Shown: positions 25,167-34,184 of the stretch, piece by piece
How the letters are laid out: each line of letters begins with the position of its first letter
Position numbering within the stretch: position 1 is the stretch's first letter
From: Gammaproteobacteria bacterium
GTDB taxonomy: Bacteria; Pseudomonadota; Gammaproteobacteria; Pseudomonadales; Azotimanducaceae
Length of the DNA: 64,000 bases
NCBI GenBank assembly: GCA_012269545.1
Contig: JAAXKB010000040.1
Span: 70,341-134,340 of the forward strand
Direction: 5' to 3'
Notes under the pieces: generated by a model
Database searches by the model: none
Told to the model about the DNA's origin: nothing
What the model saw: only the letters and a program-made list of their open reading frames with translations
Made by a program: the position numbers and the translations under genes

Positions 25167-26579
25167 TCAACTTAGGCCTCGAGCGCGGTATTGTCTACCC
25201 TTGATTTTATGGCGATTAATTAACTTTTGGGCAGTGCTAGAGTGCTCTTTGGCAATCGCCACATAGCTCACCATGGGTAAAATATCGATTTTTCCGACGG
25301 CGTCGGCGCTCAATTCTTTTGAGGACGTCAATGTGCCAAGAATGTCTCCGGGGCGCAGCTTTTGCTTGCGGCCGCCGTTAATCTCAAGGGTGTACACAGC
25401 GGGCTCGGGCATGCTTTCTGTAGCTTTCGACGCTGAATCATCCATGCTGTCTGCGCGCCACAATTTCATGGCACCCGTACCGCGCTCGTTTTCTACATCC
25501 CGTAGACGCGACGTTTCACGATCCGCCACCAAGCTGATGGCAACACCTTTTCTGCCGCCACGGGCTGTTCGACCGATTCGATGAACATAAATTTCTGCCT
25601 GATGCGGCAATTCGAAATTGAACACGGCATCTACATCATCAATGTCGAGCCCCCGTGCTGCAACGTCCGTCGCGACCAGCACGTTCGCGCTCCCGTTGGA
25701 GAAGCGAATCAAGGTCTGACTGCGCTCGTGTTGCTCCATGTCACCGTGCAGGGCCACGGCGCTGAACCCCAAAAGATCAAGCTGACGACTGACCTCTGCG
25801 CAATCCAACTTCGTGTTACAAAAAACGAGGTTCAGCCGGCCACCCCAATGCCTCAGGCTATCGCCCAGCGCCTGCACGCGCGCACTAAATTCGCGCTGAG
25901 CGGGCGCATGACACCATCGCTCAACAATTGATGGCGCCAACTCAGTCTCGGTCACGTCGATACGCTCAGCGTATGGGCTAAGAGCCTTCACCACGTGAGC
26001 AACCTCGTCGGGAAACGTTGCGGAAAACAGCAGATTCTGACGTGGTGATGGCAGGTAGGCGAAGATGGCGTCGATTTCCTCTTCAAACCCCATATCCAGC
26101 ATACGATCCGCCTCATCCAACACTAAGGCATTCAGACCCTGCAGGCGTAAGGTGCCCTTTTGCAGGTGCTTGAGCACCCGGCCAGGCGTGCCAACAACAA
26201 CATGGGCACTGTGCTGCAGGGAACCAATCTGCGGGCCAATGGCGACACCCCCACATAGGGTCGTCACCTTCGTATTGGCCAAGTGCTTGGCCAACTCGCG
26301 AAAGCTCTCTGCAACTTGTTCTGCCAACTCGCGGGTTGGACAAAGTACCAGCGACTGAACCTGGAACTTCGTATTTTCCAAACGCTGCAGACAGGCCAGC
26401 GCAAAAGCGGCGGTCTTGCCGCTGCCGGTGCTCGCCTGCGCAACCACGTCCTTGCCCTCTAAGGCGCTCGGCAGAGCAGCAGCCTGAACCGGCGTCATCT
26501 GGGTAAATTCCATTTGCTGGAGGCGAGAAAGCAGTTCGTCGCGCAATCCCAGCGCGTGAAAGGAATGATCATCTGACAT
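25167..26579 (-). CDS. dbpA: ATP-dependent RNA helicase DbpA
   Basis: A 470-residue DEAD-box helicase with motif I ASTGSGKTAA, motif II DEAD in LVLDEADRMLDMGF, SAT, VATDVAARGLDI and HRIGRTARGG. The C-terminal domain, about residues 395-470, reads VYTLEINGGRKQKLRPGDIL and ends in HKIKGRQYRARGL. This is the DbpA-type RNA recognition domain that binds hairpin 92 of 23S rRNA, so a role in 50S subunit maturation is expected. It is convergent with the DECD helicase gene, with 32 bases between stops. The photolyase-like gene ends 18 bases upstream on the same strand. Confidence 0.92.
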   Translation of the reverse strand: MSDDHSFHALGLRDELLSRLQQMEFTQMTPVQAAALPSALEGKDVVAQASTGSGKTAAFALACLQRLENTKFQVQSLVLCPTRELAEQVAESFRELAKHLANTKVTTLCGGVAIGPQIGSLQHSAHVVVGTPGRVLKHLQKGTLRLQGLNALVLDEADRMLDMGFEEEIDAIFAYLPSPRQNLLFSATFPDEVAHVVKALSPYAERIDVTETELAPSIVERWCHAPAQREFSARVQALGDSLRHWGGRLNLVFCNTKLDCAEVSRQLDLLGFSAVALHGDMEQHERSQTLIRFSNGSANVLVATDVAARGLDIDDVDAVFNFELPHQAEIYVHRIGRTARGGRKGVAISLVADRETSRLRDVENERGTGAMKLWRADSMDDSASKATESMPEPAVYTLEINGGRKQKLRPGDILGTLTSSKELSADAVGKIDILPMVSYVAIAKEHSSTAQKLINRHKIKGRQYRARGLS

Positions 26580-26597
26580 GGCAAAACACCACCCGGT

Positions 26598-28109
26598 TTA
26601 ACTGCGGCGAGTGTGCCTGAGCAGAAAGGCTTCTGCCGCAGAAAAGATGATTTCTTTTCGCTCCGGCTTTAGCCGATCCAACGCCCGAGGCATCAGTGCC
26701 AATCGAGGATTGGTTGAAAAAAACTCCCGGTTGTTATCGATAAAGCGCCAGTAAAGGCCGTCCATCACATCGCACCACGGTCCTTTTTTATAGTCACTCA
26801 TTTTCAACAGATAATTTGAACCGCAAATATAAGGCTTGGTCGCAAAAATACCGCCATCGCTGAAAACGCCCATTCCGTAGACATTGGGGCCCATCACCCA
26901 GGATGCAGAGTCCACGTACATTTCCATAAACCAGCGGTGGGCTGCCTTGGGTTCGATTTCACACAGAGTCATCAAATTGGCCACAACCATCAGCCTGGGA
27001 ATGTGATGGGACCACCCGGACCGTTGGGCTTCCACTATGGCTACATCCAACGGTTCGATACCGGTATCACCGGTGTACCAAGCATCCGTCATCTGTCGCT
27101 CGTGCCGCCAAAAATTGCCTTGGTGCTGCACCGCACTGAAGTGTTGATATACCCCACGAATAAATTCTCGCCAACCTATCACCTGACGGATAAACCCCTC
27201 CAAGCTTTGCATTGGAATATCGTTGCGCTCAGCCGCCTGCAGAGTTCGATCGACTAACTCCTTGGGCGTAATCAAACCCAAGTTGAGCATAGGACTTAAA
27301 ACGCTGTGAAAAACCGTTTTGGAACGCTGACTGATTGCATCTTCATAGGGACCAAACAGCGCCAATCGCTGAAGCAAAAAATCCTCTAGCCATTGCAGAG
27401 CGCCCTGCCGAGTGACCGGCCAATGAAAACCTTCGACGCTACCCGGATGATCTGCAAAGACGCGACTCACCAAGTCTGAGACTTCCCCTACCACAGGGTC
27501 TTCGGGGACGCCGGGCAATGCCGGCGGCTGAATGCTTTTAGGCAGTTTCTTACGATTGTCCTCATCGAAACTCCAGCGCCCCCCGGCTGGTGCTCCGTCC
27601 GCGTCGACCAAAATCTTCAGGCGAGTTCGCTGGAATTTGTAAAAAGACGCCATTTGAGGCTTTGCGCGGCCCTTGAGGAATCCTGCAAATTCTGCTCTGC
27701 CACATAAAAACATTGGCGAGGGCAAAACTCTGTGCTGCAAATCCATGCTCTGCGCCAATCGCAGCAAATTGCCTTGCATGGCCTTTCCTTCCACCTCGAA
27801 ACACACCAACTCAGTCACTTCGTGCTGGGCCAACAGATGCCGCAACGTCGCTGTAAATTGATCGACGTTTGAGCTTTCCTGCTCGACTACCAACGGCTGA
27901 TACAGTACTTGGATACCAACCTGCCGCAGAGACTGTGCATAGGCGCGCATCGCAGCTAGTACGAGCACGAGTTTCTGTTGGTGGTAGGCAAAATGCCGGC
28001 ACAAAAACTGATCTTCGATCATGATTACGCAATCCACTTGCGCCGCATTTACCTCTTCGATTGGAAACAGCTGATTGCCGAGCACCAACAAAGCAGACTG
28101 ATACGTCAT
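26598..28109 (-). CDS. Cryptochrome/photolyase family protein (PhrB/FeS-BCP-related)
   Basis: A 503-residue flavoprotein of the prokaryotic (6-4) photolyase-related group. The N-terminal Rossmann-like domain starts LLVLGNQLFP and has MIEDQFLCRHF; the C-terminal FAD domain contains GWREFIRGVY, GWSHHIPRLMVVANL, WVMGPNVYGMGVFSDGG and TKPYICGSNYLLKMSDY. Fe-S members of the group have Cys-x2-Cys after MSDY, but here the segment is MSDYKKGPWCDVMDGLYWRF with only one cysteine, so a four-cysteine [4Fe-4S] site as in PhrB looks incomplete. The ATG at 28109 has GAGGAG upstream and overlaps the stop of the glycosylase gene (ATGA), coupling their translation. Confidence 0.88.
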   Translation of the reverse strand: MTYQSALLVLGNQLFPIEEVNAAQVDCVIMIEDQFLCRHFAYHQQKLVLVLAAMRAYAQSLRQVGIQVLYQPLVVEQESSNVDQFTATLRHLLAQHEVTELVCFEVEGKAMQGNLLRLAQSMDLQHRVLPSPMFLCGRAEFAGFLKGRAKPQMASFYKFQRTRLKILVDADGAPAGGRWSFDEDNRKKLPKSIQPPALPGVPEDPVVGEVSDLVSRVFADHPGSVEGFHWPVTRQGALQWLEDFLLQRLALFGPYEDAISQRSKTVFHSVLSPMLNLGLITPKELVDRTLQAAERNDIPMQSLEGFIRQVIGWREFIRGVYQHFSAVQHQGNFWRHERQMTDAWYTGDTGIEPLDVAIVEAQRSGWSHHIPRLMVVANLMTLCEIEPKAAHRWFMEMYVDSASWVMGPNVYGMGVFSDGGIFATKPYICGSNYLLKMSDYKKGPWCDVMDGLYWRFIDNNREFFSTNPRLALMPRALDRLKPERKEIIFSAAEAFLLRHTRRS

Positions 28110-28957
28110 ACAAACTCCTCGACTGCCGTACCGCGCACACTGGGCTGGCAGCTCTGGCACAAATAAATGCGGCGGCCACTGACCTCAATACGCTCAACGG
28201 TATCGCCGCATTGATAACAAGACTCCTTTGAGCGATCGAAGACCAAGTGCCTGTAGCGGCGACGGGACACCCCCTTCGCCTGCAGGCGCTTAACCCGCCC
28301 GGGTGTGTTGGTCACACCAGCGGTGGCATAGGCCTGACGAGTCAAATCCAGCGTGTTGCGGGCAAGCGTGCCTAGCTGCCTGCGCGTTAGATCCTTGGGA
28401 CGGTCGAAAGGATTGACCCGGGAATGGAACAAGATCTCAGAACGCAAATAGTTACCAATGCCAGCGACAAAACTCTGATCCAAATATAGGGCAGCCAGCG
28501 AACGGCCGGCAAAACGCCTATCTTGTAACCGCCGGAGTATGTCCCGCCATACGACTCGTTCGTCCAAGGCATCAGGACCCAATCGGGCCAAATACTTTTG
28601 TTGCAGCAAAGATTCAGGCGTATGCACCTCAATATCGGATGCACTGAAGAGCAGGGCACTGTGTGTTTCGGTATAAATCGCTAGCCGCAGGGTTCGATTA
28701 GTGCGCGGAGGCTTGTCGCGCCGGCAAATGTACCACCGGCCATAGAGCTGATTGTGGCTATAGATTGTTAATCCGCCGTCAAAACGCGTCAGCAGCGCCT
28801 TACCCCGACTGCTTACCCATTCCACTTGCTGGCCAGAGAGCTTTGGCCCAAAGCCAGCCACACCCGGCTGGGTGAACACCACCTTTTGCGCCTCCCTGCC
28901 CGCCAGAACCTTATGGATTCGGGTCGCCACTCGGCGGATCTCGGGGCCCTCAGGCAT
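28106..28957 (-). CDS. nei: Fpg/Nei family DNA glycosylase (endonuclease VIII type)
   Basis: A 283-residue bifunctional base-excision glycosylase/AP lyase. The catalytic N-terminus is MPEGPEIRR (Pro2 nucleophile, Glu3), which fits Nei rather than Fpg (PELPEV). The helix-two-turns-helix region includes [20 protein letters not shown], and the C-terminal zinc finger reads [11 protein letters not shown]...CQSCQ. It removes oxidised pyrimidines. The frame is open 55 codons further upstream, but only the ATG at 28957, preceded by GGAG, gives Pro2. Its stop overlaps the photolyase ATG. The two form a DNA-repair operon covering oxidised bases and UV lesions. Confidence 0.92.
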   Translation of the reverse strand: MPEGPEIRRVATRIHKVLAGREAQKVVFTQPGVAGFGPKLSGQQVEWVSSRGKALLTRFDGGLTIYSHNQLYGRWYICRRDKPPRTNRTLRLAIYTETHSALLFSASDIEVHTPESLLQQKYLARLGPDALDERVVWRDILRRLQDRRFAGRSLAALYLDQSFVAGIGNYLRSEILFHSRVNPFDRPKDLTRRQLGTLARNTLDLTRQAYATAGVTNTPGRVKRLQAKGVSRRRYRHLVFDRSKESCYQCGDTVERIEVSGRRIYLCQSCQPSVRGTAVEEFV

Positions 28958-29825
28958 GGTCTCCTCCAAAGCGTTTCGTTTGGCCTTTGCTGCGGCGGCA
29001 TCGTTCAGAGCAATACAGTACCTGATCCCAGTCCCGCGCCCACTTCTTGCGCCACGCAAAGGGTCTTGCGCAGCTGATACAAATTTTTTGCGGCAAATTC
29101 GCCTTATTGTGCTTGGCCACACCGACCTCGCGTACTGTACGTTCAGCTACGAACGCTAAAGCGGCTTGAGTGAATCAAGAGTGAAAGGGAGAAGAAAGGC
29201 GAGGAGGACGATGAAAAAACCAGTATCGGCCAAAAAAAGGCTAAGTTTTGACCCTACGCACTGATTGATCTAGGGCACCTTCCAACCATGTCGCGGCAAC
29301 AAAACGCCGGCCAGAAATCCCACCGCACGAGCTAGCGGAAATCTGACCAGCCTAAGTTCTTCGGTGAACACAGTGGCAACCTGACGGCGCGACACGGGCA
29401 TTATTGCCCGATTTTCGACGAGTAGGTGCCTAATCAGGCTCGCTTTGTAACACCAAGGCTCGCCATATTGAAAATTCAGTGAAGATTTGCCCAACGAACT
29501 GAGGCCCAAAAAGACTAAAAGACCATGAGTTCCCATCAACAGGGACCGCCAGGCCACCCCGTGATGCAGGAACACCTCTCCGCACTCAATACGAAAAGCC
29601 CCGTAATCGCCGCTCAGGTCTAACGCAGATAGGCTTGAACTATGAAGCGCAAGGCCTGCTTTCATCCGATAACGGAAGAACCCCCTCCTTTCGAGCACAG
29701 ATAAAGTTTGGCTTGAGATCACGCGGCTGCCTGAGTCGGAGGAGAGTGCGAGTATCCATCCTTGTCATAGAATAAAACTAAAAGTTTACGACCTGTAAAC
29801 CGATGTCGACGCTTGTATCCGTCTG
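28958..29825. other. Long gap between nei and the iron permease gene
   Basis: This 868-base stretch is the largest gene-free part of the window. The side next to nei must hold its promoter. A tiny basic ORF with a strong Shine-Dalgarno sequence lies at 29211-29264 and is listed separately. A 150-codon minus-strand frame at 29270-29722 opens with GTG but has no usable ribosome binding site and its product resembles nothing I know, so I leave it out. I find no tRNA-like cloverleaf and no strong terminator. Confidence 0.45.
29211..29264 (+). CDS. Candidate 17-residue basic peptide
   Basis: An ATG preceded by GAGGAGGACG opens a 17-codon frame with predicted product MKKPVSAKKRLSFDPTH. The spacing of four bases is short but workable. 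The frame remains open upstream to a GTG at 29181, which would add ten residues, mostly arginine and lysine. A highly basic short peptide could be a nucleic-acid- or ribosome-associated protein or a leader peptide. Without conservation data it may equally be chance. Confidence 0.25.
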   Translation: MKKPVSAKKRLSFDPTH

Positions 29826-31445
29826 CTAACGCAATCGAGAGAGCATAAGGGTAGGAATCAAGCTCACTAAAACAATAATCAGCGCAGCTGTCGATGCTTG
29901 AGCTAACCGCTCATCGGAGGCAAAGCGATAAACCCACGTTGCCAGCGTTTCAAAGTTGAAAGGCCGTAAAATCAAGGTCGCTGGCAGTTCCTTCACCACA
30001 TCAATGAATACCAACAACAAACCGGTTAAAACCGCTGGCCGCAGCAAAGGCAAGTGAATCCGGCGCAGCACACCGCTCGGAGTGCGACCGAGGCTGCGCG
30101 CTGCAGCGTCCAGCTGCGGATGGATCTGGGTCAAACCGGCTTGGGTGCTGTTGAAGGCTACCGTAAGAAATCGGGCTACGTAGACAAATATCAGCGCGAC
30201 CGAGGAACCTGTGATCAGCAGCCCCCAGTACAAACCAAAATAATCCCGAAGCAATATTGCCAACCATTTGTCTACACTGGTCAGGGGTACCATCAGGGCG
30301 ACCGCCAGCACCAGACCCGGCACCGCGTACCCTAATGTCGCCACACGGACACCGCCGCGAACCCACGTATTGGGATGCAAACGCTCAGCATAGGCCAACC
30401 ACACAGCGGCTCCCGCACAGAGCAGGGCCGCCGCACTGGCCACCCACGCACTGTTCAGCACCAAGGTCAAAAACGCCTGAGTAAACGGTGTTTCTCCATA
30501 ACTCAGGGCCATCACAGTCAAGGCAGTAATGGGCACAATTAGCCCCAGCAAGACCGGCAGGAAACACAGTGCGAAAGCAAGCCAAGCGGCCCACCCGGTT
30601 AACCGATGTCTGGGTGTCTGACGCTGCCGGCCGACAGGGTTAAAACGCTGCCCCCGCCTGGCAAACTGTTCAGCAACAACCAGCACACACACCACGATAA
30701 ATAACCAGCCCGCCAACTGCATGGCGGCCGCGGATTCACCCATGGCGAACCACGTACGAAATATACCCGTGGTCAAAGTCGGTACACCGTAGTGCTCGAC
30801 AACACCGTAATCTGCTACGGTTTCCATCAACACTAGGGCGAGTCCGCCAACGACTGCAGGCCATGCAACGGGCAAGGCGACACGCCAGAAACCCCTGACC
30901 GGGCCCGCACCGAGCGCGCGCGCTGCTTCATGCAACGCGCCCGATTGCTGAACAAAGCTGCCTCGCGCGAGCAGGTATACATAAGGATAAAGCACCAAAC
31001 TAATCACCAGCGCAGCACCGGGCAGACTACGAATGTTGGGCAACACTGCTGCTTGCGGTGATAGCTGCAACCAATCTCGTAAGGCAATCTGAACCGGACC
31101 GGAAAATTCCAGCAAATCGGCATAAACATAACCGATGACATAGGCCGGAGCAGCCAACGGCAGGGCCAGAGCTGGCACCAGAATTCGACGCAACGGAAAG
31201 TCGTAGTGCACGGTCAACCATGCGGTCAGCACACCGATCACCGCAGACAGCAGGGCAACGGACACCATCAGCAATACCGTGTTGGCCAGATAGATGGGGA
31301 ACACCGTAGCGCGCATATGTGTCCAGCTTTCGTCACCGGGGGCCAATGCCGCCCAAAGCAGCATCAAAATAGGCAGGCTAACGGGCACCGCAATCAACAG
31401 CGTGCCTAACGGCCAGACAATGGATTTAGAGCGATCACTAAACAT
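29826..31445 (-). CDS. Ferric iron ABC transporter permease (FbpB/SfuB type)
   Basis: A 539-residue inner-membrane permease with about twelve transmembrane helices, arising from two fused copies of the usual six-helix unit. Both halves carry the cytoplasmic EAA loop: HEAARALGAGPVRGFWRVALP in the first, and DAAARSLGRTPSGVLRRIHLP in the second. This double architecture is characteristic of periplasmic Fe3+ importers (FbpB, SfuB, FutB, HitB). Its ATPase and binding protein are encoded divergently, starting 109 bases away, so the three-part importer is split over two transcripts. The ATG at 31445 begins a normal N-terminus. Confidence 0.88.
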   Translation of the reverse strand: MFSDRSKSIVWPLGTLLIAVPVSLPILMLLWAALAPGDESWTHMRATVFPIYLANTVLLMVSVALLSAVIGVLTAWLTVHYDFPLRRILVPALALPLAAPAYVIGYVYADLLEFSGPVQIALRDWLQLSPQAAVLPNIRSLPGAALVISLVLYPYVYLLARGSFVQQSGALHEAARALGAGPVRGFWRVALPVAWPAVVGGLALVLMETVADYGVVEHYGVPTLTTGIFRTWFAMGESAAAMQLAGWLFIVVCVLVVAEQFARRGQRFNPVGRQRQTPRHRLTGWAAWLAFALCFLPVLLGLIVPITALTVMALSYGETPFTQAFLTLVLNSAWVASAAALLCAGAAVWLAYAERLHPNTWVRGGVRVATLGYAVPGLVLAVALMVPLTSVDKWLAILLRDYFGLYWGLLITGSSVALIFVYVARFLTVAFNSTQAGLTQIHPQLDAAARSLGRTPSGVLRRIHLPLLRPAVLTGLLLVFIDVVKELPATLILRPFNFETLATWVYRFASDERLAQASTAALIIVLVSLIPTLMLSRLR

Positions 31446-31554
31446 AGCGCCGCACTATACCGGCCCGGCAAACCATTCGATAGAAAACTCGAAACTACCT
31501 TCGACCAAAACTGCCATAGGCTTGATGCGCGCAATCGGGCAGTATTGCGGCACC

Positions 31555-32625
31555 ATGAGCTTTCATCTGTCCGCTATTAGCCATCGATTCGGCACGTACC
31601 AAGTGTTATCCGATATTTCACTGTCGTTAAACGATGGCGAAATCCTCTGCATACTCGGACCGTCAGGCAGCGGCAAAAGTACATTGCTTCGGATCGCTGC
31701 CGGCCTGGAGGAACTGCAAAGCGGAGAGATTCTGCTGGACGATCTAAAGCTCGCCAGAGCAGGTCATTCTCCCCCCCCAGAGCAGCGACCCGTGGGCTTG
31801 GTGTTTCAAGATCATGCGTTGTTCCCGCACCTTACCGTCGCACAAAATGTTGGTTTTGGCCTGCATAACGCGGAACCGGCCGAGCGCGAACGCAGGGTGA
31901 ATGAGTTGCTCGACAGCGTTGGGCTTATGGATCTCGCCGCCCGCTACCCGGATACGTTGTCCGGCGGCCAACAACAAAGAATCGCTCTGATCAGGGCATT
32001 GGCCACCAATCCTCGGGTGATGCTGTTGGACGAACCCTTCGCCAGCGTCGATACACCGCTTCGTCGCCAGCTTCGTCAGGACGCACGGCAGGGCCTCATC
32101 CAAGCGGGCACATCGACCATTATGGTGACCCACGATCCCGAAGAAGCGATGGCCATGGCGGATCAGATCTTGGTGCTCGTCGACGGCGTTGCAGTTCAGC
32201 TGGACACGCCCGAAGCGCTTTGGAAGAACCCCGCGCACCGATTCATCGCCGAAACCATCGCCGGTCTGCAGACACTGGAGGGGCAAGTTCGGGGCGATCA
32301 CATTGTTACGGCCTTCGGCAATCTGCCAAGAGCGAATCTGAGTCGCGCCGGCAGTCTGAAAGTTGGTGAAACCATTGAGCTGGGTATACGCGGCAGCACG
32401 ATCACAGTAACTGGCCTCAATGATGGCGGTGGTGATATCGAGCCAACCCAACAAGGACGCAGGTATGCGGTGGACGATCTGCGCTTTGATGGCACTCACT
32501 GGACGGCACTTGTTCGATCAGCACATCAACAACTGCGCATCGTTGTTAGCCCGAAAAGTCGACTACGTAACGGCGACCGCGTCGCTCTGAGCTTTACTAG
32601 GGCCGAAGCCACAGCCTATAATTGA
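31555..32625 (+). CDS. Ferric iron ABC transporter ATP-binding protein (FbpC type)
   Basis: A 356-residue ABC ATPase. Walker A is GPSGSGKST (about 37-45), the Q-loop is LVFQDHALFPHLTV, the signature is LSGGQQQRI and Walker B is VMLLDEPFASVD. Residues about 240-350 are a TOBE-like regulatory domain, as in FbpC/FutC. The ATG at 31555 starts at the family N-terminus; earlier in-frame starts would overlap the divergent permease gene. Its ribosome binding site is weak. The last codons overlap a Fur-box promoter serving the next gene, so the ATPase and the binding protein can be made in different amounts. Confidence 0.88.
   Translation: MSFHLSAISHRFGTYQVLSDISLSLNDGEILCILGPSGSGKSTLLRIAAGLEELQSGEILLDDLKLARAGHSPPPEQRPVGLVFQDHALFPHLTVAQNVGFGLHNAEPAERERRVNELLDSVGLMDLAARYPDTLSGGQQQRIALIRALATNPRVMLLDEPFASVDTPLRRQLRQDARQGLIQAGTSTIMVTHDPEEAMAMADQILVLVDGVAVQLDTPEALWKNPAHRFIAETIAGLQTLEGQVRGDHIVTAFGNLPRANLSRAGSLKVGETIELGIRGSTITVTGLNDGGGDIEPTQQGRRYAVDDLRFDGTHWTALVRSAHQQLRIVVSPKSRLRNGDRVALSFTRAEATAYN
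32594..32622 (+). promoter_or_regulatory. Sigma-70 promoter within the end of the ATPase gene
   Basis: A -35 box TTACTA (32594-32599) and a perfect -10 TATAAT (32617-32622) are separated by 17 bases. The promoter lies inside the last codons of the ATPase gene and points at the binding-protein gene at 32650. The -10 box runs into the Fur box, so Fur bound there would exclude RNA polymerase. Confidence 0.7.
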
Positions 32626-32639
32626 TAATCATTCTCATT
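32621..32639 (+). promoter_or_regulatory. Fur box before the iron-binding-protein gene
   Basis: The 19 bases ATTGATAATCATTCTCATT match the Fur consensus GATAATGATAATCATTATC in most of the NATWAT repeats. They overlap both the ATPase stop codon and the -10 box, and end 10 bases before the binding-protein ATG. Iron-replete repression of the binding-protein/DoxX transcript is the expected result. Confidence 0.75.
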
Positions 32640-32649
32640 TGGGGTAGCC

Positions 32650-33738
32650 ATGAAACTCTTTGTACTTGCTCTGCGAGCCTTGATGACTGGACAAATCAGA
32701 AGCAACCAAGTTCCGAGCCTGTTTAGCGCAATAGCCCTCGTATCCGCTTTGACCTTTACCGCCACTTCCCATGCTGCGGCCGTGAGCCCTGACGAAGAGG
32801 TAAACGTCTACTCCGCCAGACACTACGATACTGATATGGCCTTGTACGAAGAATTCACCCGCCAGACTGGGATTAAAGTAAACCTCATCGAGGGCGGAAG
32901 CGACGCCCTGATAGAACGCATTCGCAACGAGGGTGAGTTCTCGCCGGCCGACATGCTCATTACCGTAGATGCGGGGCGTCTTTGGCGCGCTGGCGAAAAC
33001 GGTATTTTTCAGGCCATTGACAGCGATCTATTGCACGAGCGAGTTCCACAAAATCTGCGCGACCCCGGCGGCTTGTGGTTTGGCCTGTCGAAACGAGTAC
33101 GGGTCATTGCGTTCAACAAATCGGCCGGACTTCCCATCAGCGTTACCCGCTACGAAGACTTGGCCAACCCTGCCCTTACTAGCTCCGTATGCATGCGCAG
33201 TTCCTCCAACATTTATAACTTGTCTTTGATGAGCTCGATCATTGAGGCGCATGGAGAGCAAGCGGCCGAAGACTGGGCCAGTAAAACCGTCGCTAATTTT
33301 GCGCGTGCACCACAAGGCAACGATACCGCCCAGCTTCGCGCTGTGGCATCGGGCGAGTGCGGCATAACCATTGCGAACACCTATTACGTCGGTCGTCTGA
33401 TTGGGTCAGATGACCAAAAAAACAACGCCATCACTGATGCCTTAACCATTGTGTTTCCGAATCAAGGAGACCGCGGTGCGCATGTGAACATCAGTGGCGC
33501 AGGTATAACCCGCTACGCGCCGAATAGAGAAAATGCGATCAAGTTTCTTGAGTATCTGACCAGCGATTTCGCCCAACGGCTGTTCGCCGAGGGCAACAAT
33601 GAATATCCCATTGTCGGCCCCACATCGGGGCCAGTGGCGAGCCTCGGCCAGTTTGCAGAAGACAGCATCAACGCAGCAATTTTGGGCCAGCGTCAAGCCG
33701 AAGCGGTTCGAGTCTTTGACCGCGCTGGCTGGCAATAA
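32650..33738 (+). CDS. Ferric iron ABC transporter substrate-binding protein (FbpA/FutA type)
   Basis: A 362-residue periplasmic Fe3+-binding protein. The signal peptide has an unusually long basic n-region of about 25 residues, then SLFSAIALVSALTFTATSHAAA with cleavage near residue 41. The mature part starts EVNVYSARHYDTD, and two tyrosines in the IANTYYVGRL segment are the expected iron ligands, with NIYNLSLMSS nearby. It delivers iron to the divergent two-domain permease. The ATG at 32650 has TTGGGG just upstream. A Fur box overlaps its promoter, which confirms the iron assignment over thiamine or phosphate substrates. Confidence 0.9.
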   Translation: MKLFVLALRALMTGQIRSNQVPSLFSAIALVSALTFTATSHAAAVSPDEEVNVYSARHYDTDMALYEEFTRQTGIKVNLIEGGSDALIERIRNEGEFSPADMLITVDAGRLWRAGENGIFQAIDSDLLHERVPQNLRDPGGLWFGLSKRVRVIAFNKSAGLPISVTRYEDLANPALTSSVCMRSSSNIYNLSLMSSIIEAHGEQAAEDWASKTVANFARAPQGNDTAQLRAVASGECGITIANTYYVGRLIGSDDQKNNAITDALTIVFPNQGDRGAHVNISGAGITRYAPNRENAIKFLEYLTSDFAQRLFAEGNNEYPIVGPTSGPVASLGQFAEDSINAAILGQRQAEAVRVFDRAGWQ

Positions 33739-33749
33739 AGAGAAGAGCC

Positions 33750-34184
33750 ATGGCTCAAATACTTCAAGCCATGCTGCCTTTTGTTGGCGTCACCGGTCGG
33801 GTTTTATTGGGGCTGTATTTCCTGATCCCCGGCATCAGTAAGATTGTGGGCTTTGGAGGCACTGCGCAGTACATGGCAACTCACGGGGTTCCATTCGTAT
33901 CCGTGTTGCTGCCGATTACCATCTTAGTACAAATCGGCGGCGGCGCAGCTCTCCTCGTCGGATGGCAAACCCGAGCCGTCGCAGTGATACTGGCTGGGAT
34001 GACCTTGGTAATTAGCGTTTTCATGCATGATTTTTGGAACGTGTACGAAGGTCTGACCCAACAGCACGAAACTCAGAATTTCATCAAAAATCTGGCAATC
34101 ATGGCGGGCTTGTTGACGCTGGCTGCTGGACCGGCGGTTCAATCCTTATCGCTGGACAGCGCAGCGAAGGACGGTAAAGTCTAA
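33750..34184 (+). CDS. DoxX family membrane protein
   Basis: A 144-residue integral membrane protein with four predicted helices, the DoxX/YphA layout: GRVLLGLYFLIPGISKIVGF (about 16-35), a VLLPITILVQIGGGAALLVGW helix pair, and a FIKNLAIMAGLLTLAAGP helix. The conserved HDFWNVYE loop between helices 3 and 4 is typical. Members of the superfamily may carry quinone-linked electron transfer. It follows the iron-binding-protein gene by 11 bases and so should also be Fur-controlled. Its stop overlaps the convergent CoA-transferase gene by four bases. Confidence 0.85.
   Translation: MAQILQAMLPFVGVTGRVLLGLYFLIPGISKIVGFGGTAQYMATHGVPFVSVLLPITILVQIGGGAALLVGWQTRAVAVILAGMTLVISVFMHDFWNVYEGLTQQHETQNFIKNLAIMAGLLTLAAGPAVQSLSLDSAAKDGKV

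Noticed and set aside
29270-29722. 150-codon minus-strand frame in the largest intergenic gap
   Set aside because: It opens with GTG without a usable ribosome binding site, the next ATG has its GGAGG too far upstream, and the product has no recognisable domain or membrane pattern.
31744-32499. 251-codon minus-strand frame
   Set aside because: Antisense to the iron-transporter ATPase gene, which has every ABC motif.
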